Positions 33,646-42,766 of a stretch of DNA of 64,000 nucleotides are shown piece after piece. Location of the stretch: positions 92,118 through 156,117 of the forward strand of contig CAKRLG010000006.1 of the NCBI GenBank assembly GCA_934359255.1, in the 5' to 3' direction. How positions within the stretch are numbered: the first letter of the stretch is position 1; every line of letters starts with the position of its first letter. Made by a program: the position numbers and the translations under genes. A model generated the notes under the pieces. That model had not been told where the DNA came from, searched no databases, and saw only the letters and a list, made by a program, of their open reading frames with translations. This DNA comes from an uncultured Ruminococcus sp. (GTDB taxonomy: Bacteria; Bacillota; Clostridia; Lachnospirales; Lachnospiraceae).

Positions 33646-36600
33646 AGTAATTCCTCTCTTGCATCTTTTCCTGTATTCTGAGTTACATACTGACACATCA
33701 CTTTTTTATGGGCTGTTTCACCCATCTGTACTCTGGCTGTCTTCTCCTCGATCAGCGTTGTGAGTGCATTTTTCCACTCCTCCTTGTCACTGCAAAGCCA
33801 GCCATCCACACCATTTTCGATCACACCTTCCATCTCCCGGTTTCTGCTCATCACTGATGGCACTTTCACCAGTGCGGCTTCCATCCATTTGTTTTCGGAT
33901 TTACTACAATGGAAGATACTGTCCTCCAGCGGCATCAGATTAATATCGATGCCTGCCATGACAGAGGGTAACTGTTTCCAGTCCATAAACGGAAGTTTTT
34001 CCACCTTATTTCCGAATTTTTCCATTTTTCTGTCAGAGAGTACACCAACCAGCTTCAGCCGTACCTCCGGATGTTCCTTCATCACTTCCAGAAGTGCTTC
34101 TTCCGCCACCTCAAAGTCCTGATCATGGGTTTTCGATCCGCTGAAGTAACCGATGGAAATATGCTCCGAATCTTTTTCCACCTGCTCCACTGCGTCATGG
34201 GATAGAATCTGCATCTCCATACTCGCACAGTTCCGGTTGATCACCACTGGTTTTCCCGGAAATTCTCTTCGAATCTCTTCCCCCAGTGTATCAGTGGAGG
34301 TAAAATAGCCATCACACAGTTCCATACAGGAATGGATCTGCTCCGTCGTCTTTTTAAAATCTTTATACTCACTTCCAGTCAGAAAATGCAGATAAGAGAT
34401 TCTTTCGTAATCAAAGATCAGATCGTCAATGTCATAATACACGTTTAATCCGGTTTTTTTCGCCTGTTCCACTACCTTGCGCACCACATCTTCCCGGCTG
34501 CAACGGTAACATACAACTGCCCGGTACGCATCCCAGTCCAGATCTTCGACCTCATCCACCTGATAAAAATCCGATCCGTAACCCTGATAATGCAGCTGTT
34601 CCCGGAAATGCTCCACCCGGTAACGGGAAGCAAACGAGATTTCCTCACCCACAAACAGAATCTTCTTTTCGCGTACAGACATGTCCTGACACTTCAGTGT
34701 CTGTTCTGCAAACTCCTGTAATTCTTTCAGTGCTGCCTTTGCATCTGTTTCTTTCAGAACCAGACCTTTTTCGTAATATTTTACACGCTCCACCGGCGCA
34801 CCAATCGGGAATACAGCAACCGGCATATGCATGGACATAATCTCTGAAGTTGTATACGAGAAGGTCTCCGGCCAGATAGACGGGATAAAGAACAGATCAA
34901 TATCTTCTTCCATCGTCAGTCTCGGAAGTTCATCTCTGGTATATCTTCCCGTACAGGAGAATACCGGACTGTCGATCTCTTCATCCGATACACCGATCAG
35001 CTTCATCCGGATATTCAGATTTTGTGCCTCGATCTCTTTGACCATCTCTTTGACAATATCCAGACCTTTTTTATAACACAGCACACCGAGCAGACCAATG
35101 TTCAGTGTCTTTGTCGTCTTCGCCTTTTTATCCAGCGCAGTTACATAATGCGGTTTGTGCGGCAGTACACGTAACTGGTACAGATGCGGGTATGTCTTTT
35201 TAAACAACTGCGCCGTATCATCGGAAAATGCCAAGATCTCGTCACAACAGGACAGAAACTCTCTCCAGTGTGTTCTCCATGCGGTTCCAGACTCATAGTC
35301 CAGACATGCATTGCTTCGGTTTGCCGGGATACACTGGTTACAAATCTGTGCATCCGCGCCATGACAGTATTTTCCCTGATCATTCATCAGATTTACCGCC
35401 GGACACATGAAGAAAAAGTCATGAAGCAACATCTTCAGATGTGCCTGATGTTTTTCTTTCAGCCCAAGTATCTGATCCAGAACCTGATAGATTTCCTGAT
35501 AAGTTACCAGTTCATTGATCCAGATTTCATCCACTCTCGGGATCTCATCCAGGATCTTATCCAGGTCTTTGGCAAAATACTGAATCTTATATTTTTTGTA
35601 TTCATATTGCAGATAATAGCGCATATTATCGATGTCAAACCGGACAGTCAGGAAACGTTTTCCTTCTTTCAATGCCAGTTTACGCTTCTCAATCAGATAT
35701 TCCGTGGCACCACCGCCGAGATTATGATCAAAGGCAACAATCGTCGGTACATCCAGCAACTGATTTAACAGCTGCGTTTCCACATACAGTCGGATCGTTC
35801 TTGCCGGATCTCTCCGACAGAAAGCTGCCGTATCGCTGTTATAATTCGGATGTTTCTTCGCCAGTCTCTCCAAATGGCTCTTTAACAGCCGTAATTTTTC
35901 TTCAGAAGAAAAGCTTCCGCCATGTTTGTGATAAACAAACAGATTCTCCACCTGTACATTGGTATAACCTGCCTGGATCGCCCGCTGACACCAGTCGTTT
36001 TCTTCTCCGTATCCCTTGTCAAAGTTCTCTTCATCCAGAAGACCTACTTCTCTGATTGCTTCCAGATTCATACCCATGCAGAAACCGATACCGGTCGGCA
36101 TGGTCGCATACTGCGGACGGATCTGGCGAAAAGCATCATCAATCTGCCATAATGGCATACCTTCAAAGATCACATTATCCTCACAGAAGTTGGGAAAACT
36201 GCAGATGGTTCCGCAGGTTGTAAACGGTGTGGAGGATGCAACTTTTTCTTTTGTAAAGATCGGCCACATCAGTCTCTCCAGCCACCCCTCCGGCACTTCC
36301 ACATCGGTATTAACCAGTGCTACATGATGTTCTGCAATTGCAAGGGCACGATTTACTGACGGGAGGAATCCCATATTTTTCTCATTTCGAAGCAGAACCG
36401 TTCCCTTATGTTCTGCGGCATAACGATCCAGATATTCCCGTACTGCAGTATCCGGACTCTGATCATCCACCAGAATCAAACGGTATTTCATCTTTGTCTT
36501 TTCAATTCCCGCAAACAGCTTGTCAAAATACTGTAATCCGTTATAAATCGGAATAATGATATCAATCATTTCCTCCGAAGGAATTCTTGCATCAAATACC

Positions 36601-39293
36601 GGTGTCTCTTCCAGATATCGTTCTCTGAAATACCGTATATTTCCGATGCTCTCCTGTCCTTCCAGCGTATAGACCTGAATCTCATTGCAACCTGGATCTG
36701 CCGGAATCTTACACAACGGATACATTTTTTCTCCGTCCATTGTATCATAGGCAACAGCCACTTCTGTCTCCACCGGTGTCTGAACTACCAGTACACAGGA
36801 AAATCCACAGGATTCTGCCTCCGGAATCTGTAAAACAGCTGCCACATCGCTCCGATATACTACAGTAATCGGTTCTTCCGCCACCACTTCCCCGTTCTGT
36901 AAAAAAGCAAGATGCGTGTTTTCCATGGCGTACGCACGGTCAAATGCCCAGCCGATGATCTGCAGCACATTATTTTCATAGCTGAAACTGTCGATACTTC
37001 CCACACAGCTCGATACCGGCTGTTCTGTCTGTTGATTTTCTGTAACCAGTGGGGCCACAGGACGTCCAAGCATCTTCTTCACCAGACGTTTTGCTCTCTG
37101 TTTCGGTCGATGCTGAAATTCCATGGCTGCCCGAAGTTCTTCCTGCCTTCTCTCTTCTTCGGCTTTTTTCGCTGCTATCCGTTCTTCTTTTTGTATCCGC
37201 TGCTGAAGTTTTCTTTCTTCTTCCCGCTGTGCTGCCTCTTTTCGTTCAAGTTCCTTTTGAATCTCATCGGCGATTTCTGACTGTGAGAGAAAACGAATTC
37301 GACCTTCTATTCTTATTTTTTCAAGTTTTTCCGGATTCGTCACATGAATAAAATATCCCATTTGCATATTTAAAAATGTAACCTTGTTTCCGTTATCAAT
37401 TTTTACACCATAAGGGATCAACTCACTGTGGCATCCACAATCCAGAACATCAATTGTAACTTCACACAGACGGTCGCTGATAATATTCCAGCGTAACGCC
37501 TCCAGATTCCGGATCCGGCTCATATCAAATGTCACCTGGAATCTTCCACGTTCCAGCTTCACTGTCTGTTCTATTGTATCTGTCTCTGATAAACCTTTTC
37601 CATTATCGTAATACAACTTACAGTGCAGTCTTTCTTTATCGTGGTATTTTCTTACTATATCCGAAAGATTCACCGGTATCTTTTCTTTTCGGTATGGATC
37701 CAGAGAATCGCTTCCGACATACGTGTACACAAAATGCATGGTCCAGGATCGAAAAATTTCTTCATCTGAATCCGCAATACCAAATTCCTGATTTAGTGTC
37801 TCCCGTTCTACAAGTGCACCAAGCTGCGGAATACGATAATATAATTCATTCGTCAGCCGCCACATAATAAAAGCAACCGGAACCGCAAAATCAAAGGTCC
37901 ATTCATAGTCAATAATCTTATATGTGCCGTCTTCCTCAAACATGTTGGCACAGATCAGATCAATATTTGCCGGACGGACACACTCATAGTATTCTTTTCC
38001 CTGACAGTTTCCAAACACTTCCCTGAATGTTTCTGTCTGATAATCCGGTAGTTTTACACGCTGCGCAAAAATACTTTCATACATGCTTTTCAGCATATCC
38101 AGAATGCTTTCTTTCCGTCCCTTTTTTACCAGTTCCCGTATTCTGTTTTCCAGTGTTTTCCCCTGAAGAAGAGGATACACAATTCCATGATTCTGATATC
38201 TGCATGGAAGGTTTGCAAAACCGTTCTGCTCAGTCTGTCTGCCAATCTTTTCCAGACCGGCCACAAATTCTTCTGCCTCCGGACATAACGGCTTCTTCTC
38301 AGCCCATACATTTCCATCTCTTTTTATCAGCTGCGTCAGAGTACGGAACTCTTTCTTCCTTCCCTGATTCAGTTTGACATATAAAATCTCTTCAGTTTCT
38401 TTCAGTTCTTCTTTTCCGGCAACTAACAGAAATGAGTTAACAAAGCGATCGGCAATCTTCTCCTTTTTCATTGCCTGAATTCCCGCAGATTCTGAAAATA
38501 GATCAACTGTCTGATCCGTATAAATCGGATATCCTTTTCCATAATTGTTCTCTTCCAGTGATACATCCGTAAATATCTCCGTTGGAAACTTATAATCCGG
38601 ATATGGATAATAAAATTTCTGAAAAGGAAATCCACTTTCTTTCACAAGCTCCTGCAATTCTGTTTTGGAAAATGTTCTGACACTGTGATTTCCCGGATAG
38701 CCATTGATGCCAAAGAAGGGAATGTCCGTATGATCTTCCGGCGCACCGGCAAAATACTTCATTCCCAGCTTGTTTTCAATTGCAATCAGTATTTTTCCCG
38801 TATTTTTCAGATAAGAACCCATTTTTTTCAAAAATGTCTCATACGGAGTATCTCCCTCAGTGAAACTCATGGCATATTCCAGCACGCCGTTGACTACTAC
38901 ATAATCATACTGCTGTCCAAGCTCCATATCATTCAGATTCCCTACCATGATCGTAAGGTTATCCTTTTTTTCATTCCGATAATAATTGATCTGTGCTCTT
39001 CTTTTTGAAAGTTCCACAGATGTGACCTGACCAGCTTTTTCACAAAGCGTACCGGTAATCGCACCACATCCTGCACCAATTTCCAGAACGCTGTCCGATT
39101 TTGTAATCGGATACCAGTTCAGAATATTTGCACGCAGATCGGAAAAATGATAGATTACAGGAAAAGAAACCTGCTCGTCGGAAAGAGTCTCACAGGTTAT
39201 CCCCTCTTTTGCCATCTGCAGCATCTGTTCTTCAATATCCCCATCTGAATACAGATCTTTTTGCGTATAATACTCTAAGTTCAGTATTGCCAT
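33624..39293 (-). CDS. 1889-residue multidomain methyltransferase-glycosyltransferase
   Basis: A very large cytosolic protein, by sequence inspection in this order: SAM-dependent methyltransferase (about 60-230; VLEIGAGCGAITGTL); a kinase-like region (about 300-500) ending in an APH-type pattern NIDLICAN...IIDYEW where the usual His is Asn; a beta domain (570-670); a charged coiled coil (675-745); a beta module (765-865) also present in the next gene; GT2 (910-1130; DIIIPIYNGLQYF, LVNTDVEV); GT4 number 1 (1180-1535) with a Cys-rich insert near 1297-1330; and GT4 number 2 (1543-1885; KKILFVGEEIS, SKSENKWMEA). Such proteins may build and cap several linkages and control chain length, as in ABC-exported O antigens. 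Individual activities are inferred. Confidence 0.85.
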   Translation of the reverse strand: MAILNLEYYTQKDLYSDGDIEEQMLQMAKEGITCETLSDEQVSFPVIYHFSDLRANILNWYPITKSDSVLEIGAGCGAITGTLCEKAGQVTSVELSKRRAQINYYRNEKKDNLTIMVGNLNDMELGQQYDYVVVNGVLEYAMSFTEGDTPYETFLKKMGSYLKNTGKILIAIENKLGMKYFAGAPEDHTDIPFFGINGYPGNHSVRTFSKTELQELVKESGFPFQKFYYPYPDYKFPTEIFTDVSLEENNYGKGYPIYTDQTVDLFSESAGIQAMKKEKIADRFVNSFLLVAGKEELKETEEILYVKLNQGRKKEFRTLTQLIKRDGNVWAEKKPLCPEAEEFVAGLEKIGRQTEQNGFANLPCRYQNHGIVYPLLQGKTLENRIRELVKKGRKESILDMLKSMYESIFAQRVKLPDYQTETFREVFGNCQGKEYYECVRPANIDLICANMFEEDGTYKIIDYEWTFDFAVPVAFIMWRLTNELYYRIPQLGALVERETLNQEFGIADSDEEIFRSWTMHFVYTYVGSDSLDPYRKEKIPVNLSDIVRKYHDKERLHCKLYYDNGKGLSETDTIEQTVKLERGRFQVTFDMSRIRNLEALRWNIISDRLCEVTIDVLDCGCHSELIPYGVKIDNGNKVTFLNMQMGYFIHVTNPEKLEKIRIEGRIRFLSQSEIADEIQKELERKEAAQREEERKLQQRIQKEERIAAKKAEEERRQEELRAAMEFQHRPKQRAKRLVKKMLGRPVAPLVTENQQTEQPVSSCVGSIDSFSYENNVLQIIGWAFDRAYAMENTHLAFLQNGEVVAEEPITVVYRSDVAAVLQIPEAESCGFSCVLVVQTPVETEVAVAYDTMDGEKMYPLCKIPADPGCNEIQVYTLEGQESIGNIRYFRERYLEETPVFDARIPSEEMIDIIIPIYNGLQYFDKLFAGIEKTKMKYRLILVDDQSPDTAVREYLDRYAAEHKGTVLLRNEKNMGFLPSVNRALAIAEHHVALVNTDVEVPEGWLERLMWPIFTKEKVASSTPFTTCGTICSFPNFCEDNVIFEGMPLWQIDDAFRQIRPQYATMPTGIGFCMGMNLEAIREVGLLDEENFDKGYGEENDWCQRAIQAGYTNVQVENLFVYHKHGGSFSSEEKLRLLKSHLERLAKKHPNYNSDTAAFCRRDPARTIRLYVETQLLNQLLDVPTIVAFDHNLGGGATEYLIEKRKLALKEGKRFLTVRFDIDNMRYYLQYEYKKYKIQYFAKDLDKILDEIPRVDEIWINELVTYQEIYQVLDQILGLKEKHQAHLKMLLHDFFFMCPAVNLMNDQGKYCHGADAQICNQCIPANRSNACLDYESGTAWRTHWREFLSCCDEILAFSDDTAQLFKKTYPHLYQLRVLPHKPHYVTALDKKAKTTKTLNIGLLGVLCYKKGLDIVKEMVKEIEAQNLNIRMKLIGVSDEEIDSPVFSCTGRYTRDELPRLTMEEDIDLFFIPSIWPETFSYTTSEIMSMHMPVAVFPIGAPVERVKYYEKGLVLKETDAKAALKELQEFAEQTLKCQDMSVREKKILFVGEEISFASRYRVEHFREQLHYQGYGSDFYQVDEVEDLDWDAYRAVVCYRCSREDVVRKVVEQAKKTGLNVYYDIDDLIFDYERISYLHFLTGSEYKDFKKTTEQIHSCMELCDGYFTSTDTLGEEIRREFPGKPVVINRNCASMEMQILSHDAVEQVEKDSEHISIGYFSGSKTHDQDFEVAEEALLEVMKEHPEVRLKLVGVLSDRKMEKFGNKVEKLPFMDWKQLPSVMAGIDINLMPLEDSIFHCSKSENKWMEAALVKVPSVMSRNREMEGVIENGVDGWLCSDKEEWKNALTTLIEEKTARVQMGETAHKKVMCQYVTQNTGKDAREELLCSEKYS

Positions 39294-39308
39294 TCTTTTC
39301 CTCCTCAG

Positions 39309-40577
39309 TTACTTTAACGTGACCTTTGAGAACAGATCAAAATATCCGACAGCTTTCTTATCCGTAATGACTGTCAGATTACATACATCATACAACCGGT
39401 GGAATACGGTAAAATCACCATCTCGGTAACCGGTACATCCCAGACACAGCATATATTCTCCGGCCTCTAACGGCATTTTCTGTGTAAAGGTGATCCGTCT
39501 GGTTTCTCCCGCCTTCTGTGTACCTACCGGTGTATTCTCATACATCGTATTGGTCCCGGTAATCTCCGTTCCTTTCAGATCTTTGATCGTGAAAGCAAAA
39601 ATCGGTTCCTGGATCGTTTCATGAAAATGAATCTTCATATCCACGGAAAATTCTTCTCCCTTTTCAATCACATTCGTAACCATTCCTGACTTATCCCGAA
39701 TTGCAAAGTCCTGAATTTCTGCTAATTTACTTCCATATTCCAGTACTTTTGGGTTCAGATTTAACTGATCTTTCGTACTCTTTTCTTCTTGTACCTCTGG
39801 CGTTTCTTCTTGTGCAGTGTTCTGTTCCCCAGGTTCATCATACTGGTTCACCAGAACACGACGATACAGATTGACCATCTCTTTCGCATCGCCTTCTGCC
39901 AGTTTTTCTCCTTTGTTTAGCAGCACAACCCGGTCGCAGTATTTCCCGATGCTACTCAGGTCATGGCTTACAAAAAGAATGGTTTTTCCCATCTCTTTAA
40001 ATTCTTCAAACTTCCGATAACATTTTGCCTGAAAAAAGACATCGCCAACAGAAAGCGCCTCATCAACGATCAGAATTTCCGGTTCGATATTAATTGCTAC
40101 CGCAAAAGCCAGTCGTACAAACATACCACTAGAATACGTTTTTACCGGTTGATGGATAAAATCTCCGATATCCGCAAAATCCAGGATGTCCTGCAGTTTT
40201 GCATCGATCTCCTCTTTGCTGAATCCGATCATCTGACCGTTCAGATACACGTTTTCAATACCGGAATACTCTCCGTTGAATCCGGCTCCCAGTTCCAGCA
40301 GCGCGGAGATTCTTCCGTCCACCACCACTTCTCCCTGCGTGGGATTCAGTACGCCGGTAATAATCTTTAAGATCGTGGATTTACCGGAACCATTCGTTCC
40401 GATAATTCCCACAGTCTCCCCTTTTTTCACCTGAAAACTTACGTTATTCAAAGCATAGTGTTCTTTATAGCGTTTTTTTCTTGTCAATCCAAGGGATTCT
40501 TTTAAACGATCCATCGGATTCTCGTACAGTTTATACATCTTACTGATGTTATTCACTGAAATTGCAATCTCTGACAT
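39309..40577 (-). CDS. wzt: Polysaccharide ABC exporter ATPase (Wzt-type with C-terminal carbohydrate-binding domain)
   Basis: A 422-residue protein. The nucleotide-binding domain (1-245) has Walker A GTNGSGKST, signature YSSGMFVRLAFA and Walker B ILIVDEALSVGD with the following Q-loop and switch His (FVSHDLSS). After an acidic linker (about 250-275), residues 285-420 form a beta-sandwich of the Wzt C-terminal type, which recognises the finished glycan end. This implies that export depends on a specific chain end made by the neighbouring multidomain protein. It lies between the permease and the giant transferase genes in one operon. Confidence 0.93.
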   Translation of the reverse strand: MSEIAISVNNISKMYKLYENPMDRLKESLGLTRKKRYKEHYALNNVSFQVKKGETVGIIGTNGSGKSTILKIITGVLNPTQGEVVVDGRISALLELGAGFNGEYSGIENVYLNGQMIGFSKEEIDAKLQDILDFADIGDFIHQPVKTYSSGMFVRLAFAVAINIEPEILIVDEALSVGDVFFQAKCYRKFEEFKEMGKTILFVSHDLSSIGKYCDRVVLLNKGEKLAEGDAKEMVNLYRRVLVNQYDEPGEQNTAQEETPEVQEEKSTKDQLNLNPKVLEYGSKLAEIQDFAIRDKSGMVTNVIEKGEEFSVDMKIHFHETIQEPIFAFTIKDLKGTEITGTNTMYENTPVGTQKAGETRRITFTQKMPLEAGEYMLCLGCTGYRDGDFTVFHRLYDVCNLTVITDKKAVGYFDLFSKVTLK

Positions 40578-40601
40578 CTGTAAACCTCTCTTTGATTTCT
40601 C

Positions 40602-41984
40602 TTAAAGTACATCCGCAAAATGTGGTTTCAGTCTCTTGAAGATCCAGGAACCAAGTGCAAACAATACTACTGTTACGATCCAGAAGTATACGGTCCATCC
40701 CCAGTGATTCCAGAACCATACGTGACCCAGCATGGAATCACGGTATCCGGTGACAATATAGTACATCGGATTCAATTTGAACAGTTTGATCAGCCACGGA
40801 TAATTTGCCAGCATATTGACATCCCACATGATTGGTGTCAGCCAGACACCTACCTGCAGGAAAATACTGATGATCTGTGTCAGATCTCGGAAAAATACAA
40901 CGATCGCACTGGTCGCATATACCAGCCCCAGTGTAAACATAAATGTGCAGAGCGAATAATAAAAGATCTGCAATGTTGCCAGCGATGGCATATAGCCATA
41001 CAGGCTGCATAAAACCAATGAAAACACAACGAAAAAGGCATGTACAAATAAAGCGGAAATCATCTTTACGATCGGCAGTACACTGATTTTAAACACAACT
41101 TTTTTTACCAGATAGTTGTATTCCATCAGTGCATTGGTTCCACCATTCAATGCATCCTGGAAAAAGAACCATGGTACAATACCAGATACCAGATATAGAA
41201 CAAACGGATAATCCGATACATTTCCTGCTTTCAGACCGACCGAGAAGACAAACCAATATACCAGAATCGTAACGATTGGCTGCACAAATGCCCATACAAT
41301 TCCAAGATACGATCCTGCATACTTTGTCTTGAAGTCATTCTTTGCCAGATTCATAATCAGTTTTCTATTCTGCAAAAGTTCTATTGGGAGTGTCAGTACC
41401 TTTTTCCGAAAAACAAACGCAACCACTGCTCCACCGTCAATCAGTAACAGCATCAGAATATTTTTGATCCACAATTTCTGCGTATAATCTTTCTCAAGAA
41501 CCGGATACAGTTCTTCTTTATCCAGATGCAACCACACATAAGGATCTGTTCCATTCGTCCAGATTTTTAATGTTCCATCATTAGCTTCCAGACTCTCCAG
41601 CTGCTGACCTTCGATCAGTTTCGGATTCGTCATCTCCGGAATCTCTGTTTTTGTATCTTTACATCCAAGATAAACATTTTCTATAGTGAAAGCTCCCGGC
41701 TGCGTGCCAAGATCCAGACGCACCATATTAAACTGAAATGGAACAGAAAAAACCAGTTCCTGACTTTCTCCAACCTGATCATACGTCTTGACCTGACTTG
41801 ATTTTTCTGAAAGTTCACCGGCCGCACTGTAATAAACCTGAATCTCCTGTTCCTTATCGCTGTTCATCGTAAGATGAAGTTCATAATTACCGCCTACGCT
41901 TCCTCTGTGACATACGATCAGCACATTTAAAACCAGTAAAAACAACACGCAGATACCGGCCAGAATCTTTTTCTTTCTTCCCAT
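40602..41984 (-). CDS. wzm: ABC-2 polysaccharide permease (Wzm-type) with N-terminal extracytoplasmic domain
   Basis: A 460-residue protein. Residues 200-460 are a standard Wzm permease with six helices and ndfKTKYAGSYLGIVWAF-type entry. The first 195 residues are unusual: a signal-anchor helix (6-25), then a 140-residue beta-rich extracytoplasmic domain containing ELHLTMNSDKEQEIQVYYSA, then another helix (173-193). Wzm permeases normally lack this part; comparable beta domains appear in the extracytoplasmic region of the DUF2142-like protein upstream. It may contact the emerging glycan or wall components. Confidence 0.88.
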   Translation of the reverse strand: MGRKKKILAGICVLFLLVLNVLIVCHRGSVGGNYELHLTMNSDKEQEIQVYYSAAGELSEKSSQVKTYDQVGESQELVFSVPFQFNMVRLDLGTQPGAFTIENVYLGCKDTKTEIPEMTNPKLIEGQQLESLEANDGTLKIWTNGTDPYVWLHLDKEELYPVLEKDYTQKLWIKNILMLLLIDGGAVVAFVFRKKVLTLPIELLQNRKLIMNLAKNDFKTKYAGSYLGIVWAFVQPIVTILVYWFVFSVGLKAGNVSDYPFVLYLVSGIVPWFFFQDALNGGTNALMEYNYLVKKVVFKISVLPIVKMISALFVHAFFVVFSLVLCSLYGYMPSLATLQIFYYSLCTFMFTLGLVYATSAIVVFFRDLTQIISIFLQVGVWLTPIMWDVNMLANYPWLIKLFKLNPMYYIVTGYRDSMLGHVWFWNHWGWTVYFWIVTVVLFALGSWIFKRLKPHFADVL

Positions 41985-41996
41985 TTCATTTCCCTC

Positions 41997-42560
41997 TTAT
42001 CGATTTTTGTACTCCGCAAAGCTTCCCCACTTCTGATCCTTGTCAGAGATAGTCAGTTCTTCTTTTGTCATTCCTTCCGGCATCGGCCATTCTACGCCAA
42101 TCTCCTGGTCATCCCATTTCAGTCCGCCTTCATCGTTTGGGTGATAAAAGTCGGTACATTTGTATGCAAATTCTGCGGATTCGGACAGTACGATAAATCC
42201 ATGCGCAAAATTCTTCGGAATAAAGAACTGCTTTTTATTCTCTGCTGACAGCACAACACCAAACCATTTTCCATATGTTTCAGAACCCGGGCGCAGATCC
42301 ACTGCCACATCAAATACTTCCCCACTAACTACCCGCACCAGTTTGTCCTGTGGATAATTAATCTGGAAATGCAGTCCTCTTAAAACTCCTTTTTTGGAGC
42401 TTGACTGGTTATCCTGTACGAATTCCATATCAATGCCTGCTGCTTTATAATCATTATAATTATATGTTTCCATAAAATATCCACGTTCATCTCCAAATAC
42501 TGTTGGTGTAATTACTTTCAGTCCTTCAATTTCACATGTTTCTACTGTAATTTTTCCCAT
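41997..42560 (-). CDS. rmlC: dTDP-4-dehydrorhamnose 3,5-epimerase
   Basis: A 187-residue cupin enzyme that epimerises dTDP-4-keto-6-deoxyglucose at C3 and C5 for dTDP-rhamnose synthesis. Family motifs: GDERGYFMETYN, NQSSSKKGVLRGLHFQ (catalytic His), KLVRVVSGEVFDVAVDLR, FFIPKNFAHGFIVLS and DFYHPNDEGGLKWDD. Start ATG preceded by GAGAGGA. The companion genes rmlA, rmlB and rmlD are not in this window. It heads the Wzm-Wzt operon, so the exported glycan probably contains rhamnose. Confidence 0.95.
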   Translation of the reverse strand: MGKITVETCEIEGLKVITPTVFGDERGYFMETYNYNDYKAAGIDMEFVQDNQSSSKKGVLRGLHFQINYPQDKLVRVVSGEVFDVAVDLRPGSETYGKWFGVVLSAENKKQFFIPKNFAHGFIVLSESAEFAYKCTDFYHPNDEGGLKWDDQEIGVEWPMPEGMTKEELTISDKDQKWGSFAEYKNR

Positions 42561-42620
42561 TTTTTTATCCTCTCTTTAATAAAATATTCTCTCCTGCAAG
42601 CAGGTTTTTAACACAAACGA

Positions 42621-42644
42621 GCAGTACCCTGATAAGGATACTGC
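42621..42644 (-). other. Hairpin in the rmlC leader / end of DUF2142 gene
   Basis: A 9-bp stem GCAGTACCC/GGATACTGC (one G-U pair) with a 6-nt loop. It follows the DUF2142-like gene and also lies in the long leader downstream of the rmlC promoter. The T run after it is weak, so it could be a terminator or a leader structure. Confidence 0.55.
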
Positions 42645-42708
42645 TGTTTTATTGCATTGCATATCAATAATTGATCCAATGAACCAATTTTGATTTCCAT
42701 GATGCTTT

Positions 42709-42737
42709 ATTATACCATCATCGTTCTTATTCTTCAA
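42709..42737 (-). promoter_or_regulatory. Promoter of the rmlC-wzm-wzt operon
   Basis: Minus-strand TTGAAG (42732-42737) and TATAAT (42709-42714), 17-nt spacer. This gives a leader of about 140 nt before the rmlC start. Confidence 0.8.
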
Positions 42738-42766
42738 CTCCAACGATTTTTTCCTGACAGACAGAT

